From the NCBI RefSeq assembly GCF_030503615.1, contig NZ_CP129963.1:2852001-2916000 (forward strand): 64,000 bases of DNA, read 5' to 3'. Position 1 is the first letter of the stretch. Every line of letters begins with the position of its first letter. This document shows, piece by piece, positions 33,520 through 43,000 of the stretch. The stretch is from Sphingobacterium sp. BN32. Lineage in GTDB: Bacteria; Bacteroidota; Bacteroidia; Sphingobacteriales; Sphingobacteriaceae. The translations under genes were made by a program, and so were the position numbers. The notes beneath the pieces are model-generated. The model was given only the letters and a program-made list of their open reading frames with translations, searched no databases and had not been told where the DNA came from.

Positions 33520-34083
33520 CTATACTTTATCCAACGGCTTTCTCTTATCTTCCCGGACTTGTTTGAAATAGCTCGGGGTAAGCCCCGTTACTTTCTTGAA
33601 CTGGTTGCTCAAATAGGCTACGCTTGAATAGTTGAGGCGCATGGCAATCTCACTTAACGACAGTTCATCATACACCAGCAGTTCTTTTACCTTTTCCACC
33701 TTTTGGGCGATAAAGTATTTTTCAATAGTTGTACCCTCTACTTCTGAAAACAGATTGGACAAGTAATTGTAATCGTGGTGCAGTTTATCGCTCAATACAT
33801 CGGAAAGGTTGGTTTTTACATCACTATCCTGATGATGTACCAGGTCAATGATAATGTTCTTTATCTTTTCTATTATCCTGCCTTTTTTATCATCAATTAC
33901 TTCAAACCCCAATGGCTCTAAAGTCTTGACCAAAGCCTCTTTCTCCGTAGGTGTAATTTCTTTGGTAAGGGTAACTTCGCCCAGCTTTACATTTTTAGCA
34001 TCTAAACCAAGTTTATCCAATTCGTTTTGCACCACCATAATACAGCGGTCGCATACCATATTTTTAATAAAGAGTGTATTCAT
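33520..34083 (-). CDS. AraC-type regulator with HMA-like CxxC N-terminus
   Basis: A 187-residue protein. The first 70 residues look like an HMA fold: MNTLFIKNMVCDRCIMVVQN with CxxC, then EVTLTKEITPTEKEALVKTL and GFEVID. The C-terminal AraC HTH (about 85-180) has YDELSLSEIAMRLNYSSVAY and LSNQFKKVTGLTPSYFKQV. Such proteins can couple metal binding to DNA binding, so it is a candidate copper or zinc sensor for the island. It stands alone, between the Fur remnant and the TolC gene. The HTH family is firm; the metal-sensing role is inferred from the CxxC. Confidence 0.85.
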   Translation of the reverse strand: MNTLFIKNMVCDRCIMVVQNELDKLGLDAKNVKLGEVTLTKEITPTEKEALVKTLEPLGFEVIDDKKGRIIEKIKNIIIDLVHHQDSDVKTNLSDVLSDKLHHDYNYLSNLFSEVEGTTIEKYFIAQKVEKVKELLVYDELSLSEIAMRLNYSSVAYLSNQFKKVTGLTPSYFKQVREDKRKPLDKV

Positions 34084-34221
34084 ATCTTACTAACTGCTAT
34101 ATTAAGCACAATAAACAAATTTACGATTTAAGTCGAACTACGCTCGTTGCTTCCTGTCTAAATCAAGTTATCTGATTGCATTGTCTGCATAGGCGCTTTT
34201 AATTTGGGTTTTTGTTAACCT

Positions 34222-34288
34222 GAAGCCTCGGCCCAGGCTTCTAATTTAGTTAATTGAAACCTTGCGAAAGTTGTATTCCGCAAGGTTT
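34222..34288 (-). terminator. Two adjacent hairpins after the tolC gene
   Basis: GAAGCCT/AGGCTTC (34222-34241) and AAACCTTGCG/CGCAAGGTTT (34257-34288) lie side by side in the 262-bp gap between the TolC stop and the AraC start, both minus strand. They would end the TolC message. T-runs are short. Confidence 0.5.
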
Positions 34289-34345
34289 TAAAACAGTGAT
34301 ACATCTGCCTTTGCTAATGGTCTGCATTCACCCTACAATATTAAA

Positions 34346-35530
34346 TTATAGCAAATACTGGTACAGTTCGGCTATTGCATCGTTGTACTCTTTCTCCGCC
34401 TGCAAATAATTATTGGTAGCGGTATAAAAGTAACTTGCCTCCAAAAAATATTGGATAGTGGTTATCTCTCCGAATGATAACGCTTTATCCAATAGTTTAA
34501 TACTGTTGATACTGCTTAATACTTTCTCATATTCTGCTACCGTCTTTTGCAGGTTGATATACTTTTCATACAGTTGCTTCAAATGATAATAATGTTCGTT
34601 CTTGTGCCGTGCTACCTGTACTTCTGCCACCGATAATTCAGCCTGCTTTTGCTTCACCCGATTTTTGTTTTCACACAAAGGAATGCTCACGCCTACTTTT
34701 GCACCGTAAAACTGCTGCCCTAAAATACCCTGATAATGAAAACCCACTTCAAATTTTGGCAGGGTCAATGCCTTAGTAACTTCAATATCCTTTTGGGCTA
34801 CTACGGTCTGTTGTGTCAAATATTTTCTTACCGGGTCTTTGTATTCAATTGTTTCTTCCAATTCTTCAAATGCAGGAACGGGCTTATATTCAGGGTATAT
34901 GGCATCGTTAAAGACTATCTCTATACCGCCGTTAAGTTCCGTCAGTTTTTGATGAAGTTGGTTGATAGCGGAAATGTTCAACTGATAATCTTTATTAATC
35001 TCAATCAATTGAAGTTTAGCCTTATTCACGTCCAGCACATTACCTTCGCCCTTATCCAGTTTGGTCTGAAAGTCGGTCAGGAACTTTTCGGTTTTTGTTT
35101 TCCGTTCTATAATTCTTTCCTGAAGTTTATTGCGGTATATCAGTTCAATGCAAATCTTTTTCGCTCCCAATAATATTTCCTGCCTGTTGGCTGTTAGCGA
35201 AAAATCTGCCTGCTTACTCTGCTCGCCAGCCAATGCTTTCTTTTTACTGTAAACCGTGGGAAAGTCGAAACGCTGCAAGACGTTAATGTCCGTTTGGTTG
35301 CCCGCAATGGCATAGGGTGAGCCACGCATAAAATCGTAGCTGACCACAGGGTCGTACAGCGTATTGCCCGTATGGTACAATAACTTCTGCGCATCCCAAT
35401 ATTTGCTTTGGGTTTGCAGCGTTTTATTGTTCTTGGCAACATCAGACAAGACGGTTTCCAATCCTGACTGTGCCTGCAATTGTATGGTAAAAACGCACAT
35501 ACAGATTGCCGTTAAAAATTTTATGTTCAT
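34346..35530 (-). CDS. TolC-family outer-membrane efflux protein (island A)
   Basis: A 394-residue protein with a signal peptide ending TIQLQAQ and the long alternating helices and strands of the outer-membrane factor family. Blocks include VVSYDFMRGSPYAIAGNQTD, LPKFEVGFHYQGILGQQFYG and a C-terminal helix EKEYNDAIAELYQYLL. It works as the exit duct of RND efflux pumps. Its start overlaps the stop of the truncated CusA gene, so it was the partner of that pump. With the pump gene cut, it may be idle or may serve another pump. It is not closely similar to the CusC at 52265-53731. Confidence 0.87.
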   Translation of the reverse strand: MNIKFLTAICMCVFTIQLQAQSGLETVLSDVAKNNKTLQTQSKYWDAQKLLYHTGNTLYDPVVSYDFMRGSPYAIAGNQTDINVLQRFDFPTVYSKKKALAGEQSKQADFSLTANRQEILLGAKKICIELIYRNKLQERIIERKTKTEKFLTDFQTKLDKGEGNVLDVNKAKLQLIEINKDYQLNISAINQLHQKLTELNGGIEIVFNDAIYPEYKPVPAFEELEETIEYKDPVRKYLTQQTVVAQKDIEVTKALTLPKFEVGFHYQGILGQQFYGAKVGVSIPLCENKNRVKQKQAELSVAEVQVARHKNEHYYHLKQLYEKYINLQKTVAEYEKVLSSINSIKLLDKALSFGEITTIQYFLEASYFYTATNNYLQAEKEYNDAIAELYQYLL

Positions 35531-36147
35531 GCTTTAGCTGCTTTTTTGTTAGATAAATAGTACACCGCCGGAACAATAAAAATGTTGAGCAATGTAGAAG
35601 TAAGCAAGCTGCCCAATATCACTTTTGCCATAGGACTTTGTATCTCGTTGCCGGGCAAATCGCCCGCAATAGCAAGCGGTATCAATGCCAGCCCTGCGCT
35701 AAGTGCCGTCATCAGGATGGGGCTTAACCTGTTCTTTGAGCCTTGTATAACCGTATCGTACAAATCCAACCCCTCATCACACAATGTATTGTAATGCGAT
35801 ACGAGCAGGATGCCGTTACGGGTAGCCACACCAAACAAGGTGATAAAACCGATAATGGCAGGAATGCTCAAAATGCCACTGGTAAAATAGATGCTGAACA
35901 CACCGCCAATCAATGCCAAAGACAGGTTGATTAAAATGATGGCGGCTAACTTTACCGTTTTGAACTCCCGGAACAGTATCAGGAAAATAATCAGAATGGA
36001 AAGCAGGGAGGTCGCAATCAAGGTCTGCGATGCTTCTGCCTCCGCTTCAAATTGCCCACCGTATTCAATGTGGTAATCTTCGGGCAGCTTTATTTTTTCG
36101 CCCACTATCTGTTGGATTTCCTCAACGGCACTAACGATATTGGTTAA
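35527..36147 (-). pseudogene. CusA-type RND pump, C-terminal fragment
   Basis: About 206 residues: the last membrane part of an HME-RND pump. It has LTNIVSAVEEIQQIVGEKIK, YGGQFEAEAEASQTLIATSL, helices from LLSILIIFLILF on, GFITLFGVATRNGILLVSHY and LGSLLTSTLLNIFIVPAVYY. The N-terminal 800 or so residues are absent. At 36146 the sequence switches to an ORF6N C-terminal fragment on the other strand. A Met in frame (36103-36105) allows a 192-residue reading, which could not form a pump. A complete CusA is present at 53718-57569. Confidence 0.87.
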
Positions 36148-36409
36148 GCGAAAACAAAATGTAACCGCAACAATCTACACCAAAGCAATCAGCAATCAGC
36201 TACAATTGGACATAAAACGGTACAACAGCCAATACCTCCCGATTGAAATTAAGGTTTTCTCCGATACCCACGACCGATTTTTGATAATAGACCAAGCGGA
36301 GCTTTACCATATAGGGGCTTCGCTCAAAGACCTGGGCAAAAAATGGTTTGCATTTTCCCGAATGGATATTGAGGTGGGCAGGATGCTTCACATCTTGAAC
36401 AAACAATAA
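36146..36409 (+). pseudogene. ORF6N-type backbone gene, C-terminal fragment
   Basis: The plus frame from the junction reads KRKQNVTATIYTKAISNQLQ, then DIKRYNSQY and HDRFLIIDQAELYHIGASLK, and ends HILNKQ. It matches the last 87 residues of the ORF6N protein at 8100-8993 closely but not identically. It is therefore the tail of a second backbone copy, not a recent duplicate. The 5' part, which holds the ORF6N domain itself, is missing. Confidence 0.88.
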
Positions 36410-36482
36410 ACGCTCCGGATTCAGAGGGTTTAATTTTAGTTTCTTGACAATTCTAAAATCCCGCTAAGTTATTTACATCAAC

Positions 36483-37511
36483 TTAGTATAGTTTCTTCTT
36501 CAACCATAAACTTGCCCTTACCAATAGTATCAGTACAGGCACTTCGACCAATGGTCCGATAACGCCAACAAATGCCTGTGGAGAATGAATACCAAAAACC
36601 GCAATGGCTACGGCTATGGCCAATTCAAAATTGTTCCCGGTGGCTGTAAATGCTATGGACGCGTTCCTGTCATAAGAAACATTCAGGGATTTGCTTATAA
36701 AAAAGCTCACGAAAAACATCAATACAAAATAGATGATTAGCGGTATGGCTATCTTAATCACGTCCACTGGCAACTCCAATATCTTGTCGCCTTTCAAACT
36801 GAACATCAGTACAATGGTAAACAATAATGCGTAAAGTGTAATAGGTGATACTGCCGGTATGTATTTTCTATTGTACCATTCAATGCCTTTTGATTTTATA
36901 AGAACATATCGGCTCACGAAACCTGTAAAAAAAGGAATACCCAAGTATATCAACACGCTTTCGGTAACGTCTTTCATTGATACATTTACATTGAAATTGG
37001 CTAATCCTAATTTACTCGGCAATACGTTGATAAAAAGCCAAACCAAAAAACTGTAACTCAATATCTGAAAGACACTGTTCAACGCTACCAATAGTGCCGT
37101 ATATTCCCTGTTGGCTTTTGCCAGGTCGCTCCATACAATTACCATTGCGATACATCTTGCCAATCCTATCAAAATCAATCCCGTCATATAATCGGGTTCA
37201 TTCCTTAAAAACAGAACGGCTAACCCGAACATCATTACCGTACCGATTACCCAATTGAGGAATAAAGATATTCCAATTACTTTTTTATCCTTAAACGCTT
37301 TGGGCAATACTGTATAATCCACCTTTGCCAATGGCGGGTACATCATCAGTATCAAACCTATTGCCAGCGGGATATTAATGGTTCCTACGGACAAGCTGTC
37401 TGTTACGTTAGAAATGTTGGGAAAGAAATATCCTAATCCTACGCCAAATGCCATAGCAAGGAATATCCATAGGGTAAGGTAACGGTCAAGAAATTTTAGT
37501 TTTGGTTGCAT
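36483..37511 (-). CDS. arsB: ACR3-family arsenite efflux transporter
   Basis: A 342-residue membrane protein with ten hydrophobic segments. The ACR3 signature LIGLARCIAMVIVWSDLAKA contains the conserved Cys needed for As(III) transport. NSVFQILSYSFLVWLF and the late TATGNNFELAIAVAIAVFGI block also fit. It exports arsenite from the cytoplasm. It is last in the minus-strand ars operon, three bases after the arsenate reductase stop. I use the common symbol arsB for the function, although the family is ACR3, not the ArsB proper. Confidence 0.94.
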   Translation of the reverse strand: MQPKLKFLDRYLTLWIFLAMAFGVGLGYFFPNISNVTDSLSVGTINIPLAIGLILMMYPPLAKVDYTVLPKAFKDKKVIGISLFLNWVIGTVMMFGLAVLFLRNEPDYMTGLILIGLARCIAMVIVWSDLAKANREYTALLVALNSVFQILSYSFLVWLFINVLPSKLGLANFNVNVSMKDVTESVLIYLGIPFFTGFVSRYVLIKSKGIEWYNRKYIPAVSPITLYALLFTIVLMFSLKGDKILELPVDVIKIAIPLIIYFVLMFFVSFFISKSLNVSYDRNASIAFTATGNNFELAIAVAIAVFGIHSPQAFVGVIGPLVEVPVLILLVRASLWLKKKLY

Positions 37512-37514
37512 TGG

Positions 37515-38129
37515 TTATTTTTTAATCATTGAAAAAACATAGAACATTTCAGTTGCTATCTCCAAACTCCTTTCCGCATATATCTTTGTCTGCTCTGTTG
37601 TGCCGTCTGAAATCTTCGGGTCTTCAAATGTGATAGGTATTCTCTTTTCTGCACCTGCAATAAAAGGACAGCCATCGTCTGCCTGTGAACAGGTCATAAT
37701 GGCAGTGAATGCCGATACAGGATTGAAAGGGCTATCGTACTTTTTTGAAAAACCGATAATCGGCAAAGCATTTTCACTGTACTTAATAGCATAAACAGGA
37801 TTGTCTGCTTCCGAAATTTTGAAAGCAGAAAAACCCTGTTCATTCAATGTTTCCACTACTTTCGGAAATAATGCCGTTTCTTCCGTACCGCCCGAATAGC
37901 AATATACATTCGGGATATGGTAATATACACTTGCCACCTGTGCCCAAACCTGCGATAAATGGCTTCTTCGTGAATTGTGTGTACAGATGAAATTGAGATT
38001 TATTACCTGTCCGTTGCTTACTTTTTGTTGTACGAAGTCTATCAAGGGTTGCAATATGGTTTTACGTTCTTCGCTTACGGTCTGAACATCAGATATTCCC
38101 TTTATGGTTTCAGCTAAATTCTTGTACAT
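37515..38129 (-). CDS. Arsenate reductase-like phosphatase (LMW-PTP type)
   Basis: The ATG at 38127-38129 gives 204 residues. The catalytic P-loop is NFICTHNSRRSHLSQVWAQV (CX5R). Further blocks are YCYSGGTEETALFPKVVETL and the soft-metal-like CSQADDGCPFI, where the second and third Cys probably form the relay pair seen in ArsC-type arsenate reductases. The tail RSLEIATEMFYVFSMIKK is helical. It reduces arsenate to arsenite for the ACR3 pump next door. It is co-transcribed between DUF6428 and ACR3. Confidence 0.9.
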   Translation of the reverse strand: MYKNLAETIKGISDVQTVSEERKTILQPLIDFVQQKVSNGQVINLNFICTHNSRRSHLSQVWAQVASVYYHIPNVYCYSGGTEETALFPKVVETLNEQGFSAFKISEADNPVYAIKYSENALPIIGFSKKYDSPFNPVSAFTAIMTCSQADDGCPFIAGAEKRIPITFEDPKISDGTTEQTKIYAERSLEIATEMFYVFSMIKK

Positions 38130-38148
38130 TACGATTGGTTTATAGGGT

Positions 38149-38613
38149 TTAACAACAGTCCGAATTAGGCGAACAGCAAGCACTGTTCAGCTCTGATAAT
38201 TCTACTTTTTGTTTTTCGGCAGGAATACCGCAGGCATCACTTGCCAAACAAGCGGTTTGTTTGTTTTTCAGTACAAAATGGTTTCCGTTAAAATCCAGAT
38301 TGTATTTGCCAATGGTTTCGCTTTGGTATTCCACTTCTATTTCGGCATCTTGAATATCCAATTTTTCTTCGGACAGTTTGATGATGTTCAATAGTTTGGT
38401 CGGCTTTAGCCTGTGTTCAAAATCGTTGGCGTTCCACAACTGGAAGTTGACGACCTTTTCATTTCTGATCGTTCCGCCACAATCAATAAAATGTTTTGTA
38501 ACAATACCTACCTCCGTAACGTGGAAATGTTTGGGGACAAATGTTCCGTCCGCTAATTGAAATTCAACATTGTCCAATGTTGGTAAGATTTCTTTGATGT
38601 TTGATAGTTTCAT
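38149..38613 (-). CDS. DUF6428-family protein of the ars operon
   Basis: A 154-residue soluble protein: FQLADGTFVPKHFHVTEVGI at the N-terminus, FIDCGGTIRNEKVVNFQLWN, and a Cys-rich tail (ACLASDACG, SACCSPNSDCC). Members lie between arsR and arsenate reductase genes in many Bacteroidota ars operons. The clustered C-terminal cysteines suit As(III) binding, such as an arsenic metallochaperone, but that is an inference. The gaps to the ArsR (75 bp) and reductase (19 bp) genes fit one operon. Confidence 0.85.
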   Translation of the reverse strand: MKLSNIKEILPTLDNVEFQLADGTFVPKHFHVTEVGIVTKHFIDCGGTIRNEKVVNFQLWNANDFEHRLKPTKLLNIIKLSEEKLDIQDAEIEVEYQSETIGKYNLDFNGNHFVLKNKQTACLASDACGIPAEKQKVELSELNSACCSPNSDCC

Positions 38614-38688
38614 TGTTTTTGAATTTTGAAATGATTTATTAAAATATTGTATCGTAATATAGCGATGTTAAATATTAAAAAAACACGG

Positions 38689-39018
38689 CTAACAGCACTT
38701 GTTTACCTTTACTTCCTGATCAAAGAATGAATTAAAATCTGCTTGGATTTTTTTCCAAACATTTTTATCGATGCAATAACAAACAGATTTAACCTCGATT
38801 GTGCCTTGAATGATGCCGATACTCTTTAACTCCTTTAAATGCTGAGAAATCGTAGCCTGTGCCAATCCCAATTCCTCGACCAGATCATTACAGATACAGG
38901 CTTTCTGGTTAATGATATATTGAAGTATGGCAACCCTTGCAGGGTGTGCCAGAACCTTAAATAGAGAAGCTAATCTGTTTTGCTCGTCCGTGAATATTTC
39001 TGATTTAGTAAGTCCCAT
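38689..39018 (-). CDS. arsR: ArsR-family arsenic-responsive repressor
   Basis: A 109-residue winged HTH repressor: LASLFKVLAHPARVAILQYI, then QKACICNDLVEELGLAQATI with the metal-site Cys pair (CIC) at the start of the recognition region, and SQHLKELKSIGIIQG. It ends in VNKCC, so further cysteines are available. ArsR proteins release DNA on binding As(III). It is the first gene of the minus-strand ars operon and probably represses it. Confidence 0.93.
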   Translation of the reverse strand: MGLTKSEIFTDEQNRLASLFKVLAHPARVAILQYIINQKACICNDLVEELGLAQATISQHLKELKSIGIIQGTIEVKSVCYCIDKNVWKKIQADFNSFFDQEVKVNKCC

Positions 39019-39117
39019 GCTTTGTTTTTTATATATCGCAATATTACGATAATAAATTTAGATATAATATGGTTTGTAAAAAAACAATCAATTCTTTTAA
39101 TAATCTTATGTGTGGTA

Positions 39118-39153
39118 AAACCCTACCTCTCAAAGCCAAACTCTGCCACTTTC
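39118..39153 (+). repeat. TGCCA-type leader repeat, copy 1
   Basis: CCTACCTCTCAAAGCCAAAC then TCTGCCACTTTC. It is similar over its length to 39531-39565 and lies about 60 bases before the MT-A70 remnant. Confidence 0.55.
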
Positions 39154-39187
39154 AGTCGACCTTTTCTTCTCGCTGATACCTTAGCCG

Positions 39188-39517
39188 TTGCAAGAAAAAA
39201 AAACGAACAGGAACAATGATTGGGTTTTTATTGGAATGGGATATATTACACGGGCAAATGCAGAAATCGTCCTACTGTTCACAAAGGGAAAACCTCTTGA
39301 AAGACATGCAAGAGATGTTCCACAGGTGCTTATATCTCCCCGTGGAAGACAATCCGAAAAACCTGACAAAATCAGAAAGCGTATTGTTCGGCTTTTTGGG
39401 CAAGTTGACAGACTGGAGCTTTTTACAAGACAAAGTTCCCAAAACGATGATGATGATTTTGATGGGTCGGACGTATATGTCAATGAAGTGGACAACTCTA
39501 TAACGATATCTGAATAA
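39188..39517 (+). pseudogene. MT-A70-type adenine methyltransferase, C-terminal remnant
   Basis: About 105 residues matching the end of the MT-A70/N6-adenine methyltransferase family: DWVFIGMGYITRANAEIVLL, TKGKPLERHARDVPQVLISP, RQSEKPDKIRKRIVRLFGQV and RLELFTRQ. The catalytic DPPW part that should precede it is absent, and a stop precedes the alternative TTG start. The Asp-rich stretch after it departs from the family. Backbone elements usually have a full MT-A70 gene here. I read it as decayed element DNA. Confidence 0.8.
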
Positions 39518-39530
39518 ACACTGTTCTGCC

Positions 39531-39565
39531 AAATCCTGCCTCCCGAAGCCAAACCCTGCCACTTC
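39531..39565 (+). repeat. TGCCA-type leader repeat, copy 2, before DUF1896
   Basis: AAATCCTGCCTCCCGAAGCC followed by AAACCCTGCCACTTC. It shares most positions with 39118-39153 and the tail TGCCACTTC with 4482-4490. It lies 65 bases before the DUF1896 start. Confidence 0.55.
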
Positions 39566-39630
39566 TTCAAAGGCTCTTGCTCCCTGCTCTAATTTTAGGT
39601 TTTACGCAAAATTCTAAACAAAATTTAATT

Positions 39631-40068
39631 ATGAGTACACAGCAAAAAGACCTGTCGTATTTCCGTTTACGACTACAGGAACTCCTGAACAGTAGTTTCC
39701 CTGAAAAAGCCAGCAACCAAAAATTTATTGACCAGCGTTCCTCGTGGGCTGCCAATGCCTATGAGGATGCGTTCCGTTCCGGCAATGCCATTGAGCAATG
39801 TAATGAGATAGCGAATTACATACTCTTTGAGGGTTTGCACTTCTCCAAGTTTGATATGGTTTTTCAGGTAGTATGCAATGAGTTCGATACCCTAATGGCA
39901 GACGAGGAACTGCGGCGGTTCGCTCTGAAAATGTTCCCTGTTTGCGAGAATGTTTTCGCCCAATATGAACTAGCCGATGATTTTGCCTACGGTTATGAGT
40001 TTGACCTGCTCTATACCGAGATAACCGGAACCATCGCAATATGGATTGAGGAAAATGGGCTTCAGTAA
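39631..40068 (+). CDS. DUF1896-family element protein
   Basis: The start at 39631 ([20 protein letters not shown]) gives 145 residues. It is soluble and mostly helical, with [40 protein letters not shown] and an acidic C-terminus [15 protein letters not shown]. The family regularly precedes a very large methylase-helicase gene in Bacteroidota ICEs. The stop overlaps the next gene by 14 bases, so the two are translated together. No function is known. Confidence 0.9.
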   Translation: MSTQQKDLSYFRLRLQELLNSSFPEKASNQKFIDQRSSWAANAYEDAFRSGNAIEQCNEIANYILFEGLHFSKFDMVFQVVCNEFDTLMADEELRRFALKMFPVCENVFAQYELADDFAYGYEFDLLYTEITGTIAIWIEENGLQ

Positions 40069-43000
40069 ACGGCAGCATCTCTTGGACAATATCGAAGCCC
40101 TGCGGATTGCCTTTACATTGGAAAAAGAGCAACGAAACGCTACCGTGGGTGAAAGACTGTCAATGAAACAATACAGCGGATTTGGCGGTCTTAAATTCGT
40201 ATTGAACCCCATAGCAAATGAAATAGATATCAACCATTGGAGGAAAACCGAACACGATTTATTCCCCATTACGCTGGAACTCCACAAACTGCTCAAAGAA
40301 AAGTCCGAAGACGATAAGCAATACCGCCGATACGTGGACAGTATGAAAAGCTCCGTGCTGACGGCTTTTTATACACCTCCACAGGTAATTGATGCAATTT
40401 CCGAAACCCTGCGGGAAAGCGATGTAAATATTCAGAAATTCCTTGAACCCTCCGCAGGTATCGGCTCGTTTATACAATCCTTTTCCGAAAACCAACAAAC
40501 CAAAGTAACTGCCTATGAAAAAGATTTGCTGACAGGCAAAATCCTAAAACACCTCTATCCCGAAAGCAATATCCGTGTGAGCGGTTTTGAGGAAATCCCC
40601 GAAAAGGAACAAAATAGCTATGATGTTGTTGCAAGCAACATTCCGTTTTGCGATACTTCCGTGTTCGATCTTACGTTTTCCCGAAGCAAAGACCCCGCAA
40701 AAATACAGGCTGCCCGTAGCATACACAATTATTTCTTTTTGAAAGGAAACGATATGCTCCGTGAGGGTGGTTTGCAGGTATTTATTACTTCGCAAGGAAT
40801 TTTAAACAGCCCCAACAATGAGCCGATACGTAGGGCGTTAATGAAAAGCAACCATCTGGTGTCGGTTGTCCGATTGCCAAACAACCTGTTCACGGAATAT
40901 GCAGGTACAGAAGTCGGAAGCGACCTGATTATCCTGCAAAAGAATACGGCAAAACAACCTCTGAGCGAATTGGAAGAGCTGTTTTGCCAAAGCAGGCAGA
41001 CCAAATACGATACTTCAAGCAATGCTTTTTTCCGTGACGGTACGAGGGTCATACATACCGACCGTAAGATAGATACCGACCCATACGGAAAACCTGCAAT
41101 TATCTATACGCATAAAGACGGTGTTGCGGGGATTGCCAAAGATTTGAAGCAAATGCTTTCCGAAGATTTTGGAAAGCACCTGAATTTTGATTTGTACAAA
41201 GGCGAAAGCAACGATGAACCTATCGTACAAATTCCGATTACGCCAACGCCGGCACCTCCGGCTACTGAACCCGAAATCATACAACCCGAACGACCGCGTT
41301 TTACTGCACCAGCCATTGTACAGGAAAGCCAGCAGGAATTAAAACAGCTAAGCATTTTCGACCTGTTTGAAAATGTAAATGAAACCGTAGCGGTTATTAC
41401 CCCGCCAAAGAAAACCACCCAAGCCAAAAGACAAACGACAAAAAGAAAACGTACCCCAAGAGGTCGGCAAACCGACCTCTTTAGCGGAGCGATGCAACAG
41501 TCCTATACATCTCCAGCATCAAACGGCACGGTCAATAAAACCTTACAAACCAATGGCACAAAACAGAAAACAATCGGCGATTTATTTTCACAGGCAAACA
41601 GTAATGGCCAAGCCGATAAGTCAGCCGGTACCGTACCTGCTACTGTTCCCGAACCTGCTCCGTACAGTGACGAACTCCAACAGTTTCACCGTAACGATTG
41701 CCTTGTCGTAGATAACGGTTGGGTCGGCTATTTGCAGGAAGTGGATAAAAGTGATGCAAGGGCAATATTCCACCCGTTGCAGTTACCGTCTTTGCAAAAA
41801 GCAAGAGCCGAAGCATATATCCAAGTTCGTGATACCTATATCGACCTCTACCAAAAAGAAGCCGAGAAACATTCAGAACACAAGGAAGAAAGGGAAAACC
41901 TTAACCGCTTATACGATGCTTTTGTCAAAAGGTACGGAAATCTCAACAGTGCGGACAATATCAAGCTCATCAAAACAGACAGTGTAGGCAAAGAAATGCC
42001 CTATCTGGAGCGTGTCGTTGGTGGTGTAATCCATAAGGCAGATATATTCAGCCGTCCTGTAAGTTTTTCTACCGCAACCATTGCAACGGACAATCCCGAA
42101 GAAGCGTTATCGGCTTCGCTGAACAAATACGGAAGCGTGGATTTGGACTTTATGTCCGAAATCAGCGGTATGCCTGCTGATGCTTTGAAAGAAGCCTTAC
42201 ACGGTCTCATCTACTACAATCCATTGCAAAAGGAATATGAAATATTCGAACGCTGGGTTGCGGGCAATGTAGTGGAGAAAGCCAACGAAATAAGAGATTA
42301 CCTCGAAAGCAATCCCGATGATACCCAAGCTAAAGAAAGCCTTACCGTTTTGGAAGAAGCCCGACCAAGACGTATCGAATTTGAGGAACTCGATTTTAAT
42401 CTGGGCGAACGCTGGATACCCACTGGCATCTACGCCCGATTTGCATCGCATCTGTTCGACGCAGATGTGAAAATCCACTATTCGGACAGTGCCGATGATT
42501 TTTCCGTCACCTGCAAACAGAAAAATGTCCATATATGGGATAAATATGCGGTCAAAGCCCAAAGCCGGACGTATGACGGGATTGCCCTGCTCAAGCACGC
42601 CCTTGTCAATACCACACCCGATATTTCCAAAACGGTACAGGTTGACGGAAAGAATGTCAAGGTACGGGATATGGAAGCCATACAAATGGCGAATACCAAG
42701 ATTGACGAAATCCGAACCTCCTTTAACGATTGGCTCCACGCCCAAAACGATGAGTTCAAGATAAGGATGACTGACCAATACAACGACACCTTTAACTGTT
42801 TTGTCCGACCGCACTACGACGGTTCCCATCAGGTGTTTCCGGAATTGGACCGAAAAGCATTGGGTATTGAAGACCTGTATTCAAGCCAAAAGGATGCTGT
42901 CTGGATAATAAAGCTCAATAACGGTGCTATCTGCGACCATGAAGTAGGTGCCGGAAAGACGTTGATAATGTGCACGGGTGCACAGGAAATGAAGCGTTTG

